NCBI GenBank assembly: GCA_036971475.1
Contig: JBAIZL010000002.1
Coordinates: 232,908,143 to 232,972,142, forward strand
Direction: 5' to 3'
DNA length: 64,000 bases
Source: Prosapia bicincta
Lineage: Eukaryota > Arthropoda > Insecta > Hemiptera > Cercopidae
A program made the translations under genes and the position numbers. This document shows positions 23,263 through 36,297 of this stretch, in pieces. Below the pieces are notes generated by a model, which was not told the origin of the DNA, searched no databases, and worked only from the letters and a program-made list of their open reading frames with translations. The first letter of the stretch is position 1; each line of letters starts with the position of its first letter.

Positions 23263-23613
23263 CTAAACACACGACTTGACGGTGGGACTTATGGCAGGAA
23301 CTGTATAGGTTATATGGGTGCGAGTACAAAATAATGCTATGCGGGATTGCCTACCCTGGACCTATTAGCCTTGTTTTTATAGCAATAGTTTCGTCTACTA
23401 CACTCTACTACGAATATACCCTAGGATAACGTTTAGAAACGTTTTTATTCAAATTTAAATTTGTACATATTTCTTAAAATCATATATACATTTCTCATAC
23501 GGGGACAATACGGAGTTATGTTACCAGTTTCAAAATGGTAATGTTGAAAACATTTTGTATCTCAGCTGGATTTGTAATATTTCTAGATTTTGATACATGT
23601 TTATATAGATTAA
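23263..23613. other. Flank between the R2/NUMT block and the palindrome
   Basis: No gene or repeat recognised. Homology to the right arm begins at 23614. Confidence 0.5.
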
Positions 23614-23801
23614 TAATCGACGCGTGCGCATTTAAAACGCACAAACTTTAATGCTTAATTTGGACGTTTTTTTGACAAGCTGATATCTGCTGAATGCAAA
23701 TGTTCCATTGGGTTTTATGTCTTGGACATTAGTAATTTGGAAGTAATTAAGAAATCCCTTCGAGTATTAAGAAAGTATATTTGCTGTTGTAAAAAGAAAG
23801 C

Positions 23802-24110
23802 GATCTAATTGAGAAACTAACGGCGACTCGAGCGCCTATCTATGTGCAAATCGAAAAACTACGAAAGCTTAGATAGTTTTTAGCTCCAGTATGCTGGTTT
23901 TTTATAAATAAAGTGGCTTTATTTAAGTAATACCTACAAATTTAAGAGTGTTAAATGTTTCAAATTACTACGGAATATACATATTGCAAAAACTTTGATA
24001 TAATTGATGTTGAATTATTAAAAATTTGACCTTCAAGATAAATCTTCTCAGTCGATCACATATTTGTAATGTTATTAAATAATGAAGTTTAGCCTATACC
24101 CATTGCGTTG
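23802..24110 (+). repeat. Dispersed repeat, copy 2 (left arm end)
   Basis: Same-orientation counterpart of 9767-10080, so the NUMT plus R2 block sits between two direct copies. Copy 3 is the mirror at 63371-63658. Confidence 0.88.
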
Positions 24111-26300
24111 GTTGATAATCTGTCCACATGTATTTAATCAAAATATATGACGAAACCATTTGTGTTACGTTACCAGAGCTCGAGGGTTATGACGGCTGTA
24201 TTATTATGTAGAATGAGTGCTATTTGTCAATTGTTTAAAATTATTTTCTTTGGTTTTTTTCCGATAGTTATATCTGAATTCTGCATTTTATAAGACATTT
24301 CCATAGCTATAAATAAAATTATTTAATTTTTAAAAATATACTGCTATTTTACAAGTAATATAAAACATTTCGGGAAATCGTTTTATAATATTATACCACT
24401 ATTTTAATTACATACAGGCCCTGTTAAAGGCTCCGATGCCTGGTTAGTGTTTTTATTGCGGAAAATAATTACTCCTGTCTGTGTGTACAAGACCCTAAGT
24501 TGTAAGAACTAGGGTGAGCAGGAAACGGATATAAATATAACGGTATCTATTAGGCCCCCATTCAAAGCCTCTGGGATCAAGGAAAGTTTCATCGTAAAGT
24601 ACATCTTCATTGAGGACAGATCAAGAAGGCGAAGGGGAACAATTTAGAGGTCCTAACCGCTACCGTCTGTAATTGATATCCAAACACTAAAATTACTTTT
24701 ATTATTCAATCTACACAACTTACCATTAACGTCGTAAACTAAGAGTTATTTTGCAAACAACCATATACCAATCTAAAACAAATCCTCACAGCTATATCAA
24801 AATAACCCAACGGTTAGCGCGCTGGATCCCACAGTTCGAAAACCAATGAACCTATTACAATTTACCTCCAGGACCCACAGGGCCTCCAGGTTATATCCGT
24901 TGACACGGCGCTTGGATAAAAGGTCAAAGGCCGACTTGTGCTATATCCGTGGATGTAAACCTCAACGCCCAGATATTTAGAGAGATTATTTTCTTCCAAA
25001 GGATCGCTTTTGTAATATAAAGAGGTGTGGGGTACTTTAATGGAGAGTGTGAATACAGTAAACGAAAACATAAATTGACTAATACAAATAGTAATGCAAA
25101 TAATATATTTATATAAACAACATTAACAGTATAAAATGTAGAAAATATATAGTGTTATATAGAGCAAAAGAAAAAGTAGCCATTTGACGCATAAAGAATA
25201 TTTACGCATGTAAAAGCCGAATATATACAAATATTTAATGAAAAATCATGAACTTCCAAGGTCAAAAATGTTCAAAAAAGTCTGTCTCGATTTAATGCCT
25301 CCTGAATTCGAGTGTTGATAACGTATACCTTAGGTACCACTAATGTTTTCAATATTGTGGCAAATAACACTTGACAAGTGTATTGTTTTGAGATAACAGA
25401 ATATTCCACTTGAAAGTTTTTACATTCCCTTTTCGCAATATAAATTCCTGCATATAGCCGTTAGAATCTCGTCTAGCATTGACGAAGTGAATCCAATAAC
25501 AGTTTAAATGCGATTTAGTGCACTGCATGTACACTGATGTACTCCGGATATTAACGATTCTTCACATGTACTCATCCGTGAAGGAATACATATCACATAC
25601 TTATATTTATAGTCAATATCCAGGCATCCGTTTAGATTTTAGTACATAAAACGCAGCTCAATATTTCGCTAGAATCTCATCTTACAATACCGAGGTATAC
25701 TGAACATCAGATGGTTGATAGCTCGTATAGCTACTACAAACAGTAACTGTTTATCATATTTTTCCATCTATGAAGGAATACAAATATCAAAATATATATT
25801 ACGTTATAAATAGTGTTGTTCACTAATGATTAAAAAAAAATTAGACAGATGTTTGTGAAAGGATGGGCCAAGCAGGTAGTGTAATTATTTGTCATGAAAA
25901 ACATTTTTAACTGACAGGTGAGGAACAAGTTGCATGATGTAGTACCACATAAAAAAGCCTAATACTGTTAGATTTTACGGCGGTAGAGCAAAAGAAAGTA
26001 GATAGAAAAAACTGTAACTTCAAACTAGTTTAAATTTATTGGCTAGTTTGGTCACCACCTATTTTTTCTAATCACCATACCCATGAGTTGAGTACAATTA
26101 GATAATTGTTGTATCGGGAAAACATGTTTTACTGTTGGATAATGATCCTCTTCATGGAAAGGGTTTTATGTAATAAAAATGTTGAAAAATCACTGTTACA
26201 TTACTGTCCGCTTAGGCTCGGAACCTCTCCCATTAAATTGAATTCAACTGTCCAATGTATCGCAGTTTTAAACGCACAATTCCAACTAATAAATAGCTAG
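24111..26300. other. Left arm: no gene recognised
   Basis: Short frames at 24862-25071 (-), 25349-25534 (-) and 26106-26300 (+) are mirrored in the right arm but show no domain I recognise. Mirroring follows from the palindrome and is not evidence of coding. Confidence 0.5.
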
Positions 26301-26309
26301 TAATATATT

Positions 26310-26710
26310 ACAAACTTCAGGAAATATATATACTTACTTCAAAAAAAATTAATCCGTTACAAACTTCAAAAATTAGTATTACATACTTCAGCTATTACTT
26401 ATACAATCTTCAGTAGCAATTATTACAAACTTCACCTATTAAAATTAAATACCTCAGTACATAGAACTACAATCTTCAATAATTAGTATTTAAAACTTTA
26501 GTAATTATTATCTAATAAAAACTTCTGTTATTAGTATTACAAACTTCAGCAATTAGTAATCTATTAGAAACGTCCGTAAATATTACTACAAACTTCAATA
26601 ATTAGTAATCTATTACAAATTTCAGTAATTAGTATTACAAACTTCAGTAATTACTAATACAAATTTCATTAATTACTGTTACAAACTTCAAGGACTAATA
26701 TTACAAAGTT
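26310..26710. repeat. Minisatellite, ~22-27 bp units (ACAAACTTCAGTAATTAGTAT)
   Basis: About fifteen degenerate units of TACAAACTTCA followed by GTAATTAGTATT-like spacers. Mirrored at 60770-61180. Confidence 0.85.
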
Positions 26711-29075
26711 CGGCCATCGTTAAGTAGCACTTACATCACACTACAAGCTAACCTTGATCTGTACTAATAAATCACAGTGTACAAAACCTATTGTTGTATT
26801 TGAAATTTTTCAACTGTATTTATAGAAATTATTTTACTTTCTTCATTAACTTACATTTTATCTAAAACGTTGATATGTATAAATGTATCTCATTACAGTA
26901 AAAGTTTACTCCTGTCTACTAACTCTCTGTAAAGATACTGTAGTTCGGCAACATAAATATTATTGACCTTCGAAATCTACTTACACTTACCTAAGGATAC
27001 AAAACGTGTATCCAAATAAATTATTTCATTAATAAAAGTACATAATTTATTTCGATTTTGTAAATGATTGTGACTTTAGTAAGGGAAAACAATGGCCCAA
27101 TACAAAGGTTTTGAGAATTTACTAAACCGACGTTTTGGCTCATAAATCTAAAGCAAGGTACAATAGTCTTCCCTACTGTATATTTTCTTTACTAAGTTGG
27201 TTAAACCGGAACTCGGTTAATCGGAGCTAGGATAATCCAGGTTCTGCTGCATGCTAACTTGCTCTATAGTAATAGCTATTAAATCCTATAACACCAATTG
27301 GAAGAATTATAAATGTACTTTTTTCTGTATAAAAATAGTATTTTTAGGTTAAAAAAATAATGCAAAACATATAATTTTATTGTGTAATTTAATTTTGACA
27401 ATGATTTTTTTCTAAAAATTTCAACTGATTATTAAAATTGTTACCATAGAATGAATATTTCTCAACTATTAGATATAATTAGTTTTTGGAAATAAATAAT
27501 GCAATGTATTAATTTTAGCTACAAATATGTAAGTGCAGGTAAAAGTTGCGAGTATATGCGAGCGTGTGTGCTAAATTGTTTCCCGAAGCAATAAATATAA
27601 CAATCCTATTGGCCGGACAACACTTTTATTGGTAGACAATAAATCACCATCAATGGCCATTACTGAAACTACCACTGCCGATGAAACGAATAGAGCGGTG
27701 ACGGAAAATTATAAAAATTATAACTAAAGTTTAACAAAACTAACAAATTTCAAAATAATAATATATTTCTTCAGAAAAGAAGAAACTTACAAAAACTCTT
27801 TAAAATCCACATCAGCTTAATGATACTAAAACTTCATTCAGTCTCCAGGAAAGCTTCTCGTGACAAAAGCGAATTATTATTTTTATCGAAACTGCTATAA
27901 CATCAGTTGGAAACACCAATAAAGAAAAGGAAATCATTACCTGGCTTCAGTTTCCTCACAGAACCTTTTCCTGGCTCAGTTTTTATTTAGCATTTTACTG
28001 AGTCTTGTATAATACAAACCAAATAGCAAGCGGAAATTCAAATATTTTGCTGTCAATTGAAAATAAATTGTCAAAGCGTTTTGATTGTGCAAGAATCCTT
28101 AAATTTTAATAAGGCTCTTAAATTGTATCAGAATCTCTGATTGTTTTCTACTGTTAATATCGTGATATTTTCTTTTACAAATTTATTTCGCTTAGAAAAA
28201 TACAAATGTAAAAATATACGACTCGAAACAACGAGTCTAAGTTGAACCTTAAATATATAAGTCCAACTATTTGCAGCTGGTTTTTTCGAAAAAAATTTAA
28301 ATAAATCCATAAAATATGCAATATAATTGACAGACAAATGTTTAAACGAAATAAAACGTAAGCCATGAACTAGTTTGAATTATTATTGTTGAAGTATTTT
28401 TGAAGCATAATAAGTTGTAAATAGCTTTGAATATGTTAAACAGAGGAATGAGATATGAGCCAAGGTTCTCGAGACATTGCAACGCGATGCTGTATACTGG
28501 TGTTTATATATAGCACGTATAAAACAGATTCTTCTTTCAAATACATGCTAATAATATCCAAGCTATTTATTTTGCTCAACGAGAAATGAATAAGTGATAA
28601 ATTTTAGCAGGGCTTTATAACAGTTTTGATAAATTTAAATTTAAAACAAAAAGAGTATTTAATATCACATAAATATATTCTCTAAATATCATTTGAATTA
28701 CATTCATATTAAATCAAAACTTCTAAAATATATATTTTATTTTAGATTAGTTCAATTTTTAAATTGTTTATACTAAACAGGATGCAAATTACAATTAGAA
28801 ATGAAATCAATATTGTTTATAGAGTAAAAAATATTACATATCAGAAGCAACTCGCAAATCCGCTACTCGTTTGCGGTAATAACAATTATATTACAAACAA
28901 GTTCGCATTTTGAAAGAGAGAGTGATGAAGTTTTAAAACTAAAAAGCTTATATATTTTAAACTATGTATCTGAAGGTAATAATATATGGAGAAAAATATA
29001 TATATTTAGAGTTAGAAATACGAATATATTTGTTGATAAGCTTCGAAATCTAGCTTCAGCAACTAGAGTCGATGG
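26711..29075. other. Left arm: AT-rich, weak Tigger-end-like patch
   Basis: No gene seen. At 27180-27252 CTACTGTATA and AAACCGGAACTCGGTTAATCGG loosely resemble the pogo/Tigger terminal sequence (mirror ~60236-60310). Small frames at 28128-28366 are AT-rich and unrecognised. Confidence 0.4.
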
Positions 29076-29079
29076 TTAG

Positions 29080-29345
29080 GCATCGTAGAACAACCCAAAT
29101 ATTAAAATATACTACAAGAGACGAGGATAATAATCGAAGAATAGCTCAAATAACAAACTAGGAGAGACGACGGAACGGAATCGAAGGATAGCGCAAATAA
29201 TTAAACAAAAATAGATACGGAGGAAAAGAATCGAAGGATAGCGCAAATAATTAAACTGCTAGAAGAGACGTCGGAAAAGACTCGAACGATACCTTAAGTA
29301 ATTAAACATGATGATGGGTAACTATCGAAGAGTAGCTCAAGTGCC
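29080..29345. repeat. Minisatellite, ~60-bp units, about 5 copies
   Basis: Units contain AATCGAAG(G/A)ATAGC(G/T)CAAATAA(T/C) and AGAGACG(A/T)(C/G)GGAA. The two central copies are nearly identical. Mirrored at 58138-58405. Confidence 0.85.
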
Positions 29346-29733
29346 CCAAACCTTCTAAAATTAACTTTTTATTCTAAATTCAATTAATAAAATTTCCATA
29401 ATGTTAAGCCTTTGAATTGTATAAAACCTTCAAGGACCGGAACGAAAGTAAAGGATATTTAGGTAGATCATATAGAACTGAAACCGTTTAAACATGACTG
29501 TTTACAACTTTTAAATCAGATTCTAAATATGTAGGTTGAATGTTTTTGGATTCACCATTCCTTTTCAGGAGTCTTTTTATTTATATATTGTTGGTACATT
29601 AGCCTTTTAAAATACTCTGAAACGTAGTAAATATTTTGAGACAAAACCTTGAATTAATCATGTTTACACACGCAGAGTTATATACAATCTAGGTAAATAT
29701 AACATCTTAACTGTTCCTTAAATTTCTTATATT

Positions 29734-30035
29734 TTGTCGAACATTATTAAAAGGGGTAAAGACAAGACTGAAACTCTCAATCTTAATAGTGGGGTGTACA
29801 AGACAAAATGTAACGACGGTGAGGCCACGTATGTTGGTGAAACTAAGAGACAGTTGCATGTGCCTGTGAGTGAGCATGACAGAAAGAGTAACTCATATCT
29901 GGTGTACCGCATATCCTATCCCTGTCATTATGGATCACATCAAAGAGTTTAATCATAGGTCTGATTTTTAAAATCCCGAGGTTTTTTACTATAAGCAATT
30001 ATCAACAACGTATTTTTTCTGAGATGATCCATATT
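29734..30035 (+). pseudogene. PLE GIY-YIG endonuclease fragment (left arm)
   Basis: ATG at 29734 opens a 72-codon frame with SGVYKTKCN and YVGETKRQL followed by SEHDR, the GIY...YIG pair and the conserved E-H of the nuclease. A frameshift near 29910 is needed to continue with VIMDHIKEFNHRSDF and NPEVFYYK, typical of the PLE C-terminus. RT upstream is not recognisable. It has an identical mirror at 57530-57748. It differs from the other three PLE fragments in this window. Confidence 0.82.
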
Positions 30036-30359
30036 AAGTTACATAAATATAATATAATTATTTAAGAGTAAACTATAAAATTGCCATACGTTTATACACC
30101 ACTCAATAAAAAACTTGAAAATACTTAGTTAAGACTATTTTATTTACTTGATAATTGGCAGGTTGTTTTGTTAATTTACTTAACAATGTTAATTTAGATT
30201 AATATGAGTATTTTATACCTGCAAACGTATTATATTCCGGACCCCGACTTGAAGCCATTGCAACTGTAATAGTGGTTAGGGTATTGTATTGTTTTTAATA
30301 CAATTAAATATAAAACAAATAAAAAACATACACAAAACTCACAAAATAATCATTTTTTA

Positions 30360-30402
30360 ACTCATATGCGTTTAAATGACAAAGTCATCATCATCAGTGA
30401 GT
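30360..30402 (-). other. Degenerate hammerhead-like motif (left arm)
   Basis: On the minus strand: ACTCA, CTGATGA, hairpin ATGAC-TTT-GTCAT, AAA, CGCATA, TGAGT. ACTCA and TGAGT could form helix I, and A-CGCA-U a minimal helix III before an ATA cleavage triplet. The conserved G of GAAA is replaced by T, so activity is unlikely. Mirror at 57080-57122. Confidence 0.5.
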
Positions 30403-30914
30403 GTTAATACTACAAACTCTAACTTACAACTAAGGTGGAAGTAGTGTTACACTTTTATATTTATACAGCGGGCGTAGCCATGCCCACTTGTCAAAACAAG
30501 AGTTATTAACGATAATTCTAACTTAATACATCAAATAGAAATTTCGTACCTAATTAAATTGTACATTAGCACTCGTGTAAAACTAGTAGTTTGAAGAGAA
30601 GTTTAGAAGTTTTAAAAATAATGTCATGTATAAAATAGCCTATTCTTCTACCCAGAACAATATTGTAAATTATGAGATTGAATCCATATTTTATAGAATT
30701 ATTAGTCATTAACCAGAATTTCAAACGAAATGGTATTTTACAAAACTTTTTCTCATTATAAGTTATAGTAATTCATACTATATTCATATATATAGTATTT
30801 ATATTGATAAAACCCATAGTATTTACGTGGAGTGAGTAGGTTCAGCTGCCTATGTTTTAATATCTACTAATATCTTATTAAACATATTGAATTTATTGTA
30901 AATAAATATAACCT

Positions 30915-31110
30915 CATAACCACAAAAACTACTTATATAAATACAACGTACATATCTATTGTAAATCATGTTGAGAGGAAATTATTACAAGAATAACTAC
31001 AGACGAATCATTTACTCTTGTAATAATTTCCTCTGAAGATGATTGCTTTGCAATCGAAACGTTCTCATTAGTATTTATATAAACCGTTTTTGTGGATAAG
31101 AGAATTTGTC
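30915..31110. repeat. Foldback with hammerhead-like core (left arm)
   Basis: Inverted arms AGAGGAAATTATTACAAGA / TCTTGTAATAATTTCCTCT (about 30972-31034) continue outward through CCACAAAAAC...TATATAAATA. At 31033-31059 (+): CTGAAGA, T, GATTGC-TTT-GCAATC, GAAA, identical in core to 4118-4144. Mirror core at 56423-56449 (-). Confidence 0.75.
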
Positions 31111-32782
31111 TATTTAAAGTAAAAAATACACCATAATTGCTCAAAGTTATTGTTTTTTTTTTTGGATTTGTTCAATTATTACTATTTAAAATGTTTAAAA
31201 TTGCTTTTTGTGCTCGTATATTATTAAATCTACTTCGTTAATAGAGCCTCATTTTATATAGAATAATCACGAGAATATTATTTTCACAAATATCAAAGGA
31301 AATGTTTGTGAAATTAAAGTATAACAGATGACTACAGTACAAAACGCGTGCTTTTAATTCGCCAGTCTTGCATAGATTCGGAACACAGTTGGCGGGTATT
31401 GATTTCAGTAGATGGAAGCCTCTCGTATTTAGGGGTAATGCAAATGTTATATGATCCACTTTAATCCATCCCATTTCCCCGACAAACAAATTGTAATTAC
31501 AATAATACGCATTACCAATCCGAGCAATTTAAAGCAAATAACAGACTTATATGAACGATTCTATAATTTATTACTCGTAGCAAATAATATTATAAATATA
31601 TTCCTGGTACTTTTCGACACACTGATAAATGAAATTTCAGTTGCTTCAGCCTTTTGTAATTAGGTTATAAGTTCAAGTTTAATGTATATTTAAACAAGCG
31701 CTGTTGTAAACCTTTTTAACAACTTCAAAGCGAACAAACACAAATGGGAAATCCAATTTTTCGATTGTTATATTTTCAATGTGAAGAGGTAAAGATTCAA
31801 AAATGTCTTAATTGTTAGAACTCCAGAGTTACATGATTGTTGAAAATATTTACCTCAACATTTTTATTTGCAACGTCAAATAGACCTGTGGGTTCTTATT
31901 TTATTCAATTTGCAAATGATAAATTTATTTTATTTATTAAAATTTGGAAGAATTTAAACACGTTTAGTGCTCTCACTGAATAAATGTACCATAGCAAAGG
32001 CATGTAGTAGCAAATTTAAATACATTATACGTATTAGGAACAGCGCCAAGCAACAGTGAAATATTCATCACTTCATTTCAATATCTGCCATTGTTCCATT
32101 TCAATAATCATACCTAAATAGTTTTTAAAACCCCAGTTGTTGAGAGCATTGTTATGTCTGTAGTGTGAGAATAAATAATTATGTCTTTACGGAAAACCGA
32201 CTAGTCAAGGTCGAAGGATAAATTATACTCTTCGCGCAGATAAAGTAATGACCATGGATTTTGAATAATATAGAAACAAATAATTTCTACTGAAAATCAA
32301 ACCCTAGGAAGCTTATAAGGAGCATTGATAATGTCCGTAAAAACAATTAAAAATTAGAATATGTAAATTTGTAGTTTAATTTTGTAGTAAATATAAAAAT
32401 TGAGTATAAAAAGGGTATAGATAGTAGTAAAAGATGAACATACTTTTACTAGTTTGTTTTTAGCTGTAAATTTTAATTATACACAAACACCAAGCTTGGT
32501 GAAACTTTACCTTAATGATAAAATACTTTATTTCAGAACACTAGCGGGAATGCACTGGTGTGAGGAATGGGGGAAATTTCATTTAACGGCTGTCCTAACT
32601 GAAGGTTATTACCGAGTAATGAATTTGTTTTAAAAAAAATTATTTTCAAAGCTTTTATTTTGACAAAGGATGTGTTCTCAATGAAACAGTAATTGCATTT
32701 AGTTTTTGAAAAAAAATAGTTTTGGAAATTTTTTAACTAAAGATAAATGACGTAACATTTAGTCCCATATTTTTCGCTAAAA
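31111..32782. other. Left arm: no gene recognised
   Basis: AT-rich, with short unrecognised frames (31238-31489 -, 31451-31663 +). Between 31451 and 31830 the right arm lacks the corresponding ~330 bp, another arm-specific difference (compare the join near 56158-56162). Confidence 0.45.
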
Positions 32783-33298
32783 CCACAAGCCCAATAACTG
32801 TTTGGTCACTGTGGAGTATTCGGAAACACTAAAGGAGATGAAGGTGCAAAATTAGCTACAGGTATGGTGCCATCGACAAAACGTGTGATGGCATCAGATT
32901 TTGTATGAAAAGTTAAAACTATACTATTCTCTGTTTGGAATGAAGAATGGCAAAATGTAAATAGAAACAAGCTGAGGGACATCAAAAATACCGTCCGACC
33001 ATGGAGGACATCTGTTCGTTCGAATCGTAGGAAGTAAGTGGTGGTAACTCGCCTTCGCATCGGCCACTCTTTGTTAACGCATGGATTGTTGATGAGACAT
33101 GACGATCCACCACTTTGTCCGTTTTGTAAAAGTACCATCACAATCAAGCACATTCTGCTTGATTGTGATGAGTTGACCAATTTGTATATTCGTTACAATC
33201 TTCGAGGTAGTTCAAAGGTACTTTTAAGGGACGGTGTCACGGCTATCGACCATGTCCTCGCTTTCTTACTCCACCTTAATCTATTTAATAATATTTAA
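32783..33298 (+). pseudogene. Non-LTR retrotransposon RNase H end (left arm)
   Basis: Plus-strand frames read LFGHCGVFGNTKGDEGAKLA, the RNase H motif HxGxxGNExADxxAK, then VWNEEWQNVNRNKLRDIK, then after a stop an 86-codon frame RLRIGHSLLTHGLLM, PPLCPFCKSTITIKHILLDC and a hydrophobic tail. The CxxC...HxxxxC pattern is the C-terminal zinc motif of I/Jockey/R1-type elements. Stops at ~33036 and in the RNase H part make it dead. The 3' UTR after 33298 contains the ACTTTAGTTAGGCGATGATAACC motif that often precedes the tail of such elements. Mirror at 54712-55200. Confidence 0.8.
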
Positions 33299-33300
33299 AT

Positions 33301-33760
33301 TTTGTATAATTTTAGGTTTTTTAAATTTAGATAGTTACAATTAGTTTTAAACAATTACTTTATTTTATTTTGATTAGTTTTATTTATGTAACATTTATTT
33401 TAAAATTTAACTTTAGTTAGGCGATGATAACCTTAATAGGTTTTTCGCCTGGAAAAAAATAAGAAACTAAAGTAAAATATTTGTAAAGTCAATTTTTATA
33501 TTTAATTAAAAGTACATGGCCAAGCAATTAATACATCATAGAGCTCTGAATAAAATTATCTACAAGCTTTATTGAAAATCTTGATGTTTCATGATAAAAT
33601 AAAGTTATTGTTGCCCAAAAATGAAAATTTGTTTTTTTCACTCCATATTTTTTAACATGTTTTTTTTTCAAATACTACATATCTCTAATATCTAGGGAGA
33701 TATTGTAATTAATTTATCAGGTCAAAAGCTTGAGAAACAATTGGATTCGTCCTTCAATCT
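33301..33760. other. 3' tail of the RNase H element and AT-rich flank
   Basis: Non-coding. It runs into the (TA)n tract. Confidence 0.5.
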
Positions 33761-33764
33761 AATC

Positions 33765-33765
<1 letters not shown>

Positions 33766-33850
<85 letters not shown>

Positions 33851-33880
33851 ATTGCGTGTGTATGTGTGTGTGTGTGTGTT
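33766..33880. repeat. (TA)n with (TG)n tail
   Basis: About 38 TA units followed by a GTGTGTATGTGTGTG tail. The right arm (54135-54234) is shorter. Confidence 0.95.
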
Positions 33881-33941
33881 ATAATAGTATTTTCATAAAC
33901 AAGAAAATACATTTTTTATTTGTTTTCATACACTTTTATTA

Positions 33942-34112
33942 GGTTAAATACGTAAAACGATTCAGCGATTTGCAATATTAGCATTTTCAAAATTATAAGT
34001 ACCAGATTTTGACTGTCATGACATATAGTCATGGAACTATGTAGTACTTTTTATGTGGAAATTTTAGAATGCTGATAATGCAAAACAGTGAATAGCTTTA
34101 CGTATTTAACAT
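33942..34112. repeat. Small foldback, ~80-bp arms
   Basis: GTTAAATACGTAAAACGATTC...TATTAGCATTTTCAAAATT is mirrored by AAATTTTAGAATGCTGATAATGC...GCTTTACGTATTTAAC. Mirror in the right arm at 53918-54085. Confidence 0.8.
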
Positions 34113-34205
34113 ATTAAAGTGTATTAAGCATGTAAAATGTCGAGTTTAGTGCTTCTACTCAACTTCATGATATTTCTCATTACGCTTGACTATAAAGTCA
34201 AGCAT
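34092..34205. repeat. Direct repeat, copy A (~115 bp)
   Basis: AATAGCTTTACGTATTTAAC through CTTCATGAT...CATTACGCTTGACTATAAAG. Copy B lies ~650 bp downstream at 34750-34866. Confidence 0.85.
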
Positions 34206-34749
34206 TCCCAAAATTTTATATAACCTAACTTGTTCCCTTATTTTGATTATATTTAATGTAAACTGCAGAAGGAACGGGCCAAGTCTTGAGGCCCACTGTA
34301 TAGATTACAAAGGTGCAAGTGAATTTATTTGTTGTGCGGGCCTGTCTCGATGCAACGCCTTCAGGATTTCCTCACATTTATACTTTATGTACTATTATTG
34401 TTTACCAAGTTAAGGCAAATATTACTTCACAAACGTATTGTTTTTATATAATAGAGTGTTACACTAGTTTTTAAATTCTTACATTTCTTTATTGCAATAT
34501 AAATTCTTGGATATAACTATGCTTTTTAAAATATCCATCTCCGTAAAGTGTTCTGTAAAAGTTAAAAGGAAGAAAGTACCATCATTTAAATGCGTAAATA
34601 TGATAAATTAATACAATATTATTGATCATCAAGTTGATCACTCAACCAAAACGTTTACCTTATTTTTTTAGTGCGAGTAAAGTCTATAACACGAGGCCTA
34701 AGTGTTGGTTCAGCCAAGGTAAGAAAACAAGATAGTGGCTCTAAGAAAT

Positions 34750-34866
34750 AGTAATAGCTTTACGTATTTAACATAATAAAAGTGTATTAAGCAGTATGTA
34801 AAATGTTCAGTTTAGTGGTTCTAGTCAACTTCATGATTTTTCGCATTACGCTTGAGTATAAAGGCA
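34750..34866. repeat. Direct repeat, copy B (~115 bp)
   Basis: Diverged copy of 34092-34205 with the same start and end blocks. Both are mirrored in the right arm. Confidence 0.85.
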
Positions 34867-35599
34867 AGTCATAGGTAAAAAAACAAGATCGTTGCTCAGG
34901 CTCCTCTATAAAATAATATCTTTATAGTCTTGCAAAAGTAGTTTAGTATAACCCACAATACTTTACCACAATTAACAAATACATATAGTTTTAAATCAAC
35001 TAAAATAAATCTGCTCATTCAATTTGGTAATACACTTTATGTGTTATGTGAATAGTGGATAAACTCATCTACAATATAGAAAACCTTAGGGCTTGAGTAT
35101 CTCCTTAGTTGGGAAATGCAAAGCATTTGTATAAGTATTAATAACTATTTAGGACTTATTCTATCACAAAACATTATTACATAAACCTTTTAAATATAAT
35201 ATGGCCTTTTTTAAAACATCTGATACATTTTTATTTTTATACATTCCTACAACGATTACGTTGACCAACTAATAACACCCCCTCCAGTTACGGGCTTGCA
35301 ATCAGATGCGCAGAGAGGTTGGTATTTAAATCAGGTTGTTAGTAAACATGCGTAAGTTTCTATAAATGGCTTCACACTGCTTAACTTTGCTAAGCTACCA
35401 CCGCGTATTTGAGTTATTTTGGTACTTCTAGTCTAAACATACTAGTTATGAGGAAGTGGATTAGTCAGTGCTATTTAAATTTTTACATTTTAAAGATTGA
35501 GTTGGTCGGTCAGTAAAGACAGCGGCCGTCTGTGCTTGTCGTGTAGTGCCATAACTATTCAGTGAGGAAATGAATGTTGAACATGTAATACCATGAAGC
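34867..35599. other. Left arm: no gene recognised
   Basis: Non-coding. Contains GGTAGCTTAGC-type sequence near 35390 that vaguely resembles a tRNA-derived SINE head; not convincing. Confidence 0.35.
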
Positions 35600-36174
35600 T
35601 GATCTACGACCGGGTCTTGCTAAGGTTGAAAACCCTCCATATATAAATAAATTGTTTTGGTGAAATCCGTGGAGTAGTTTTCCATATTAAAATATTTTAA
35701 CTTAGTACATTAGATTGCTTAGGTTAAAACCCCTATACACCAATTTTGGTGATAAACCTTAGAATAGTTTCCGAGAAAAACTTATATTCATATATATATG
35801 AATTATATGAATATATAGATAGATAGATAGAGAGTAGATAGATATAAATGTATACAATATTTCAAAAAATCAAGGATAATGAATTTTCAGCAGTTTCTCC
35901 TAGCCCATTTGTTTGCTGAAGTTCCAAACCCTATATTATGAGTTACTTTGAAAATGCTTAAAGTAACGTTAAAATTTTCTAAAAAAAATCATCAGTTTTC
36001 GAAAAAGTGTGACTAATATTTTTAAACGACCAATAATTGTATGTTTGTAAATTTTTTCCTCGGAAACTTTTCAAAGGATTTTAACCAAATTTGCTATGTA
36101 GGGGGTTTTTAACCTCAAAAATCCAAATTTTTGTCAAAATTTGTCATCAAAAAATTTTCATCAGTTATCGAAAC

Positions 36175-36253
<79 letters not shown>

Positions 36254-36267
36254 TATGAGTAGTCTTT

Positions 36268-36297
36268 GAGAATGCTGGAACTATACACCGGCGAAAA
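36268..36297 (+). other. Hammerhead-like hairpin with a covarying stem (left arm only)
   Basis: GAGAAT, then GCTGG-AACTATACA-CCGGC, then GAAAAGCTT. Same layout as 36461-36491, but the stem pairs GCTGG/CCGGC replace GTTGG/CCAAC. It lies in a ~150-bp segment missing from the right arm. Confidence 0.5.

Noticed and set aside
24862..25071. Conserved small gene suggested by an identical frame in both arms (24862-25071 and 62411-62620)
   Set aside because: Identity is explained by the palindrome itself; no domain, start context or codon signal supports coding. The same reasoning applies to 25349-25534, 28128-28366 and 37731-38007.
26310..26710. CRISPR-like array
   Set aside because: Units are degenerate, spacers are short and part of the repeat, and the context is a eukaryotic nuclear genome.
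35380..35410. tRNA-derived SINE head (GCTAAGCTACCACCGCG-like)
   Set aside because: A and B box spacing could not be established and no tail was seen.
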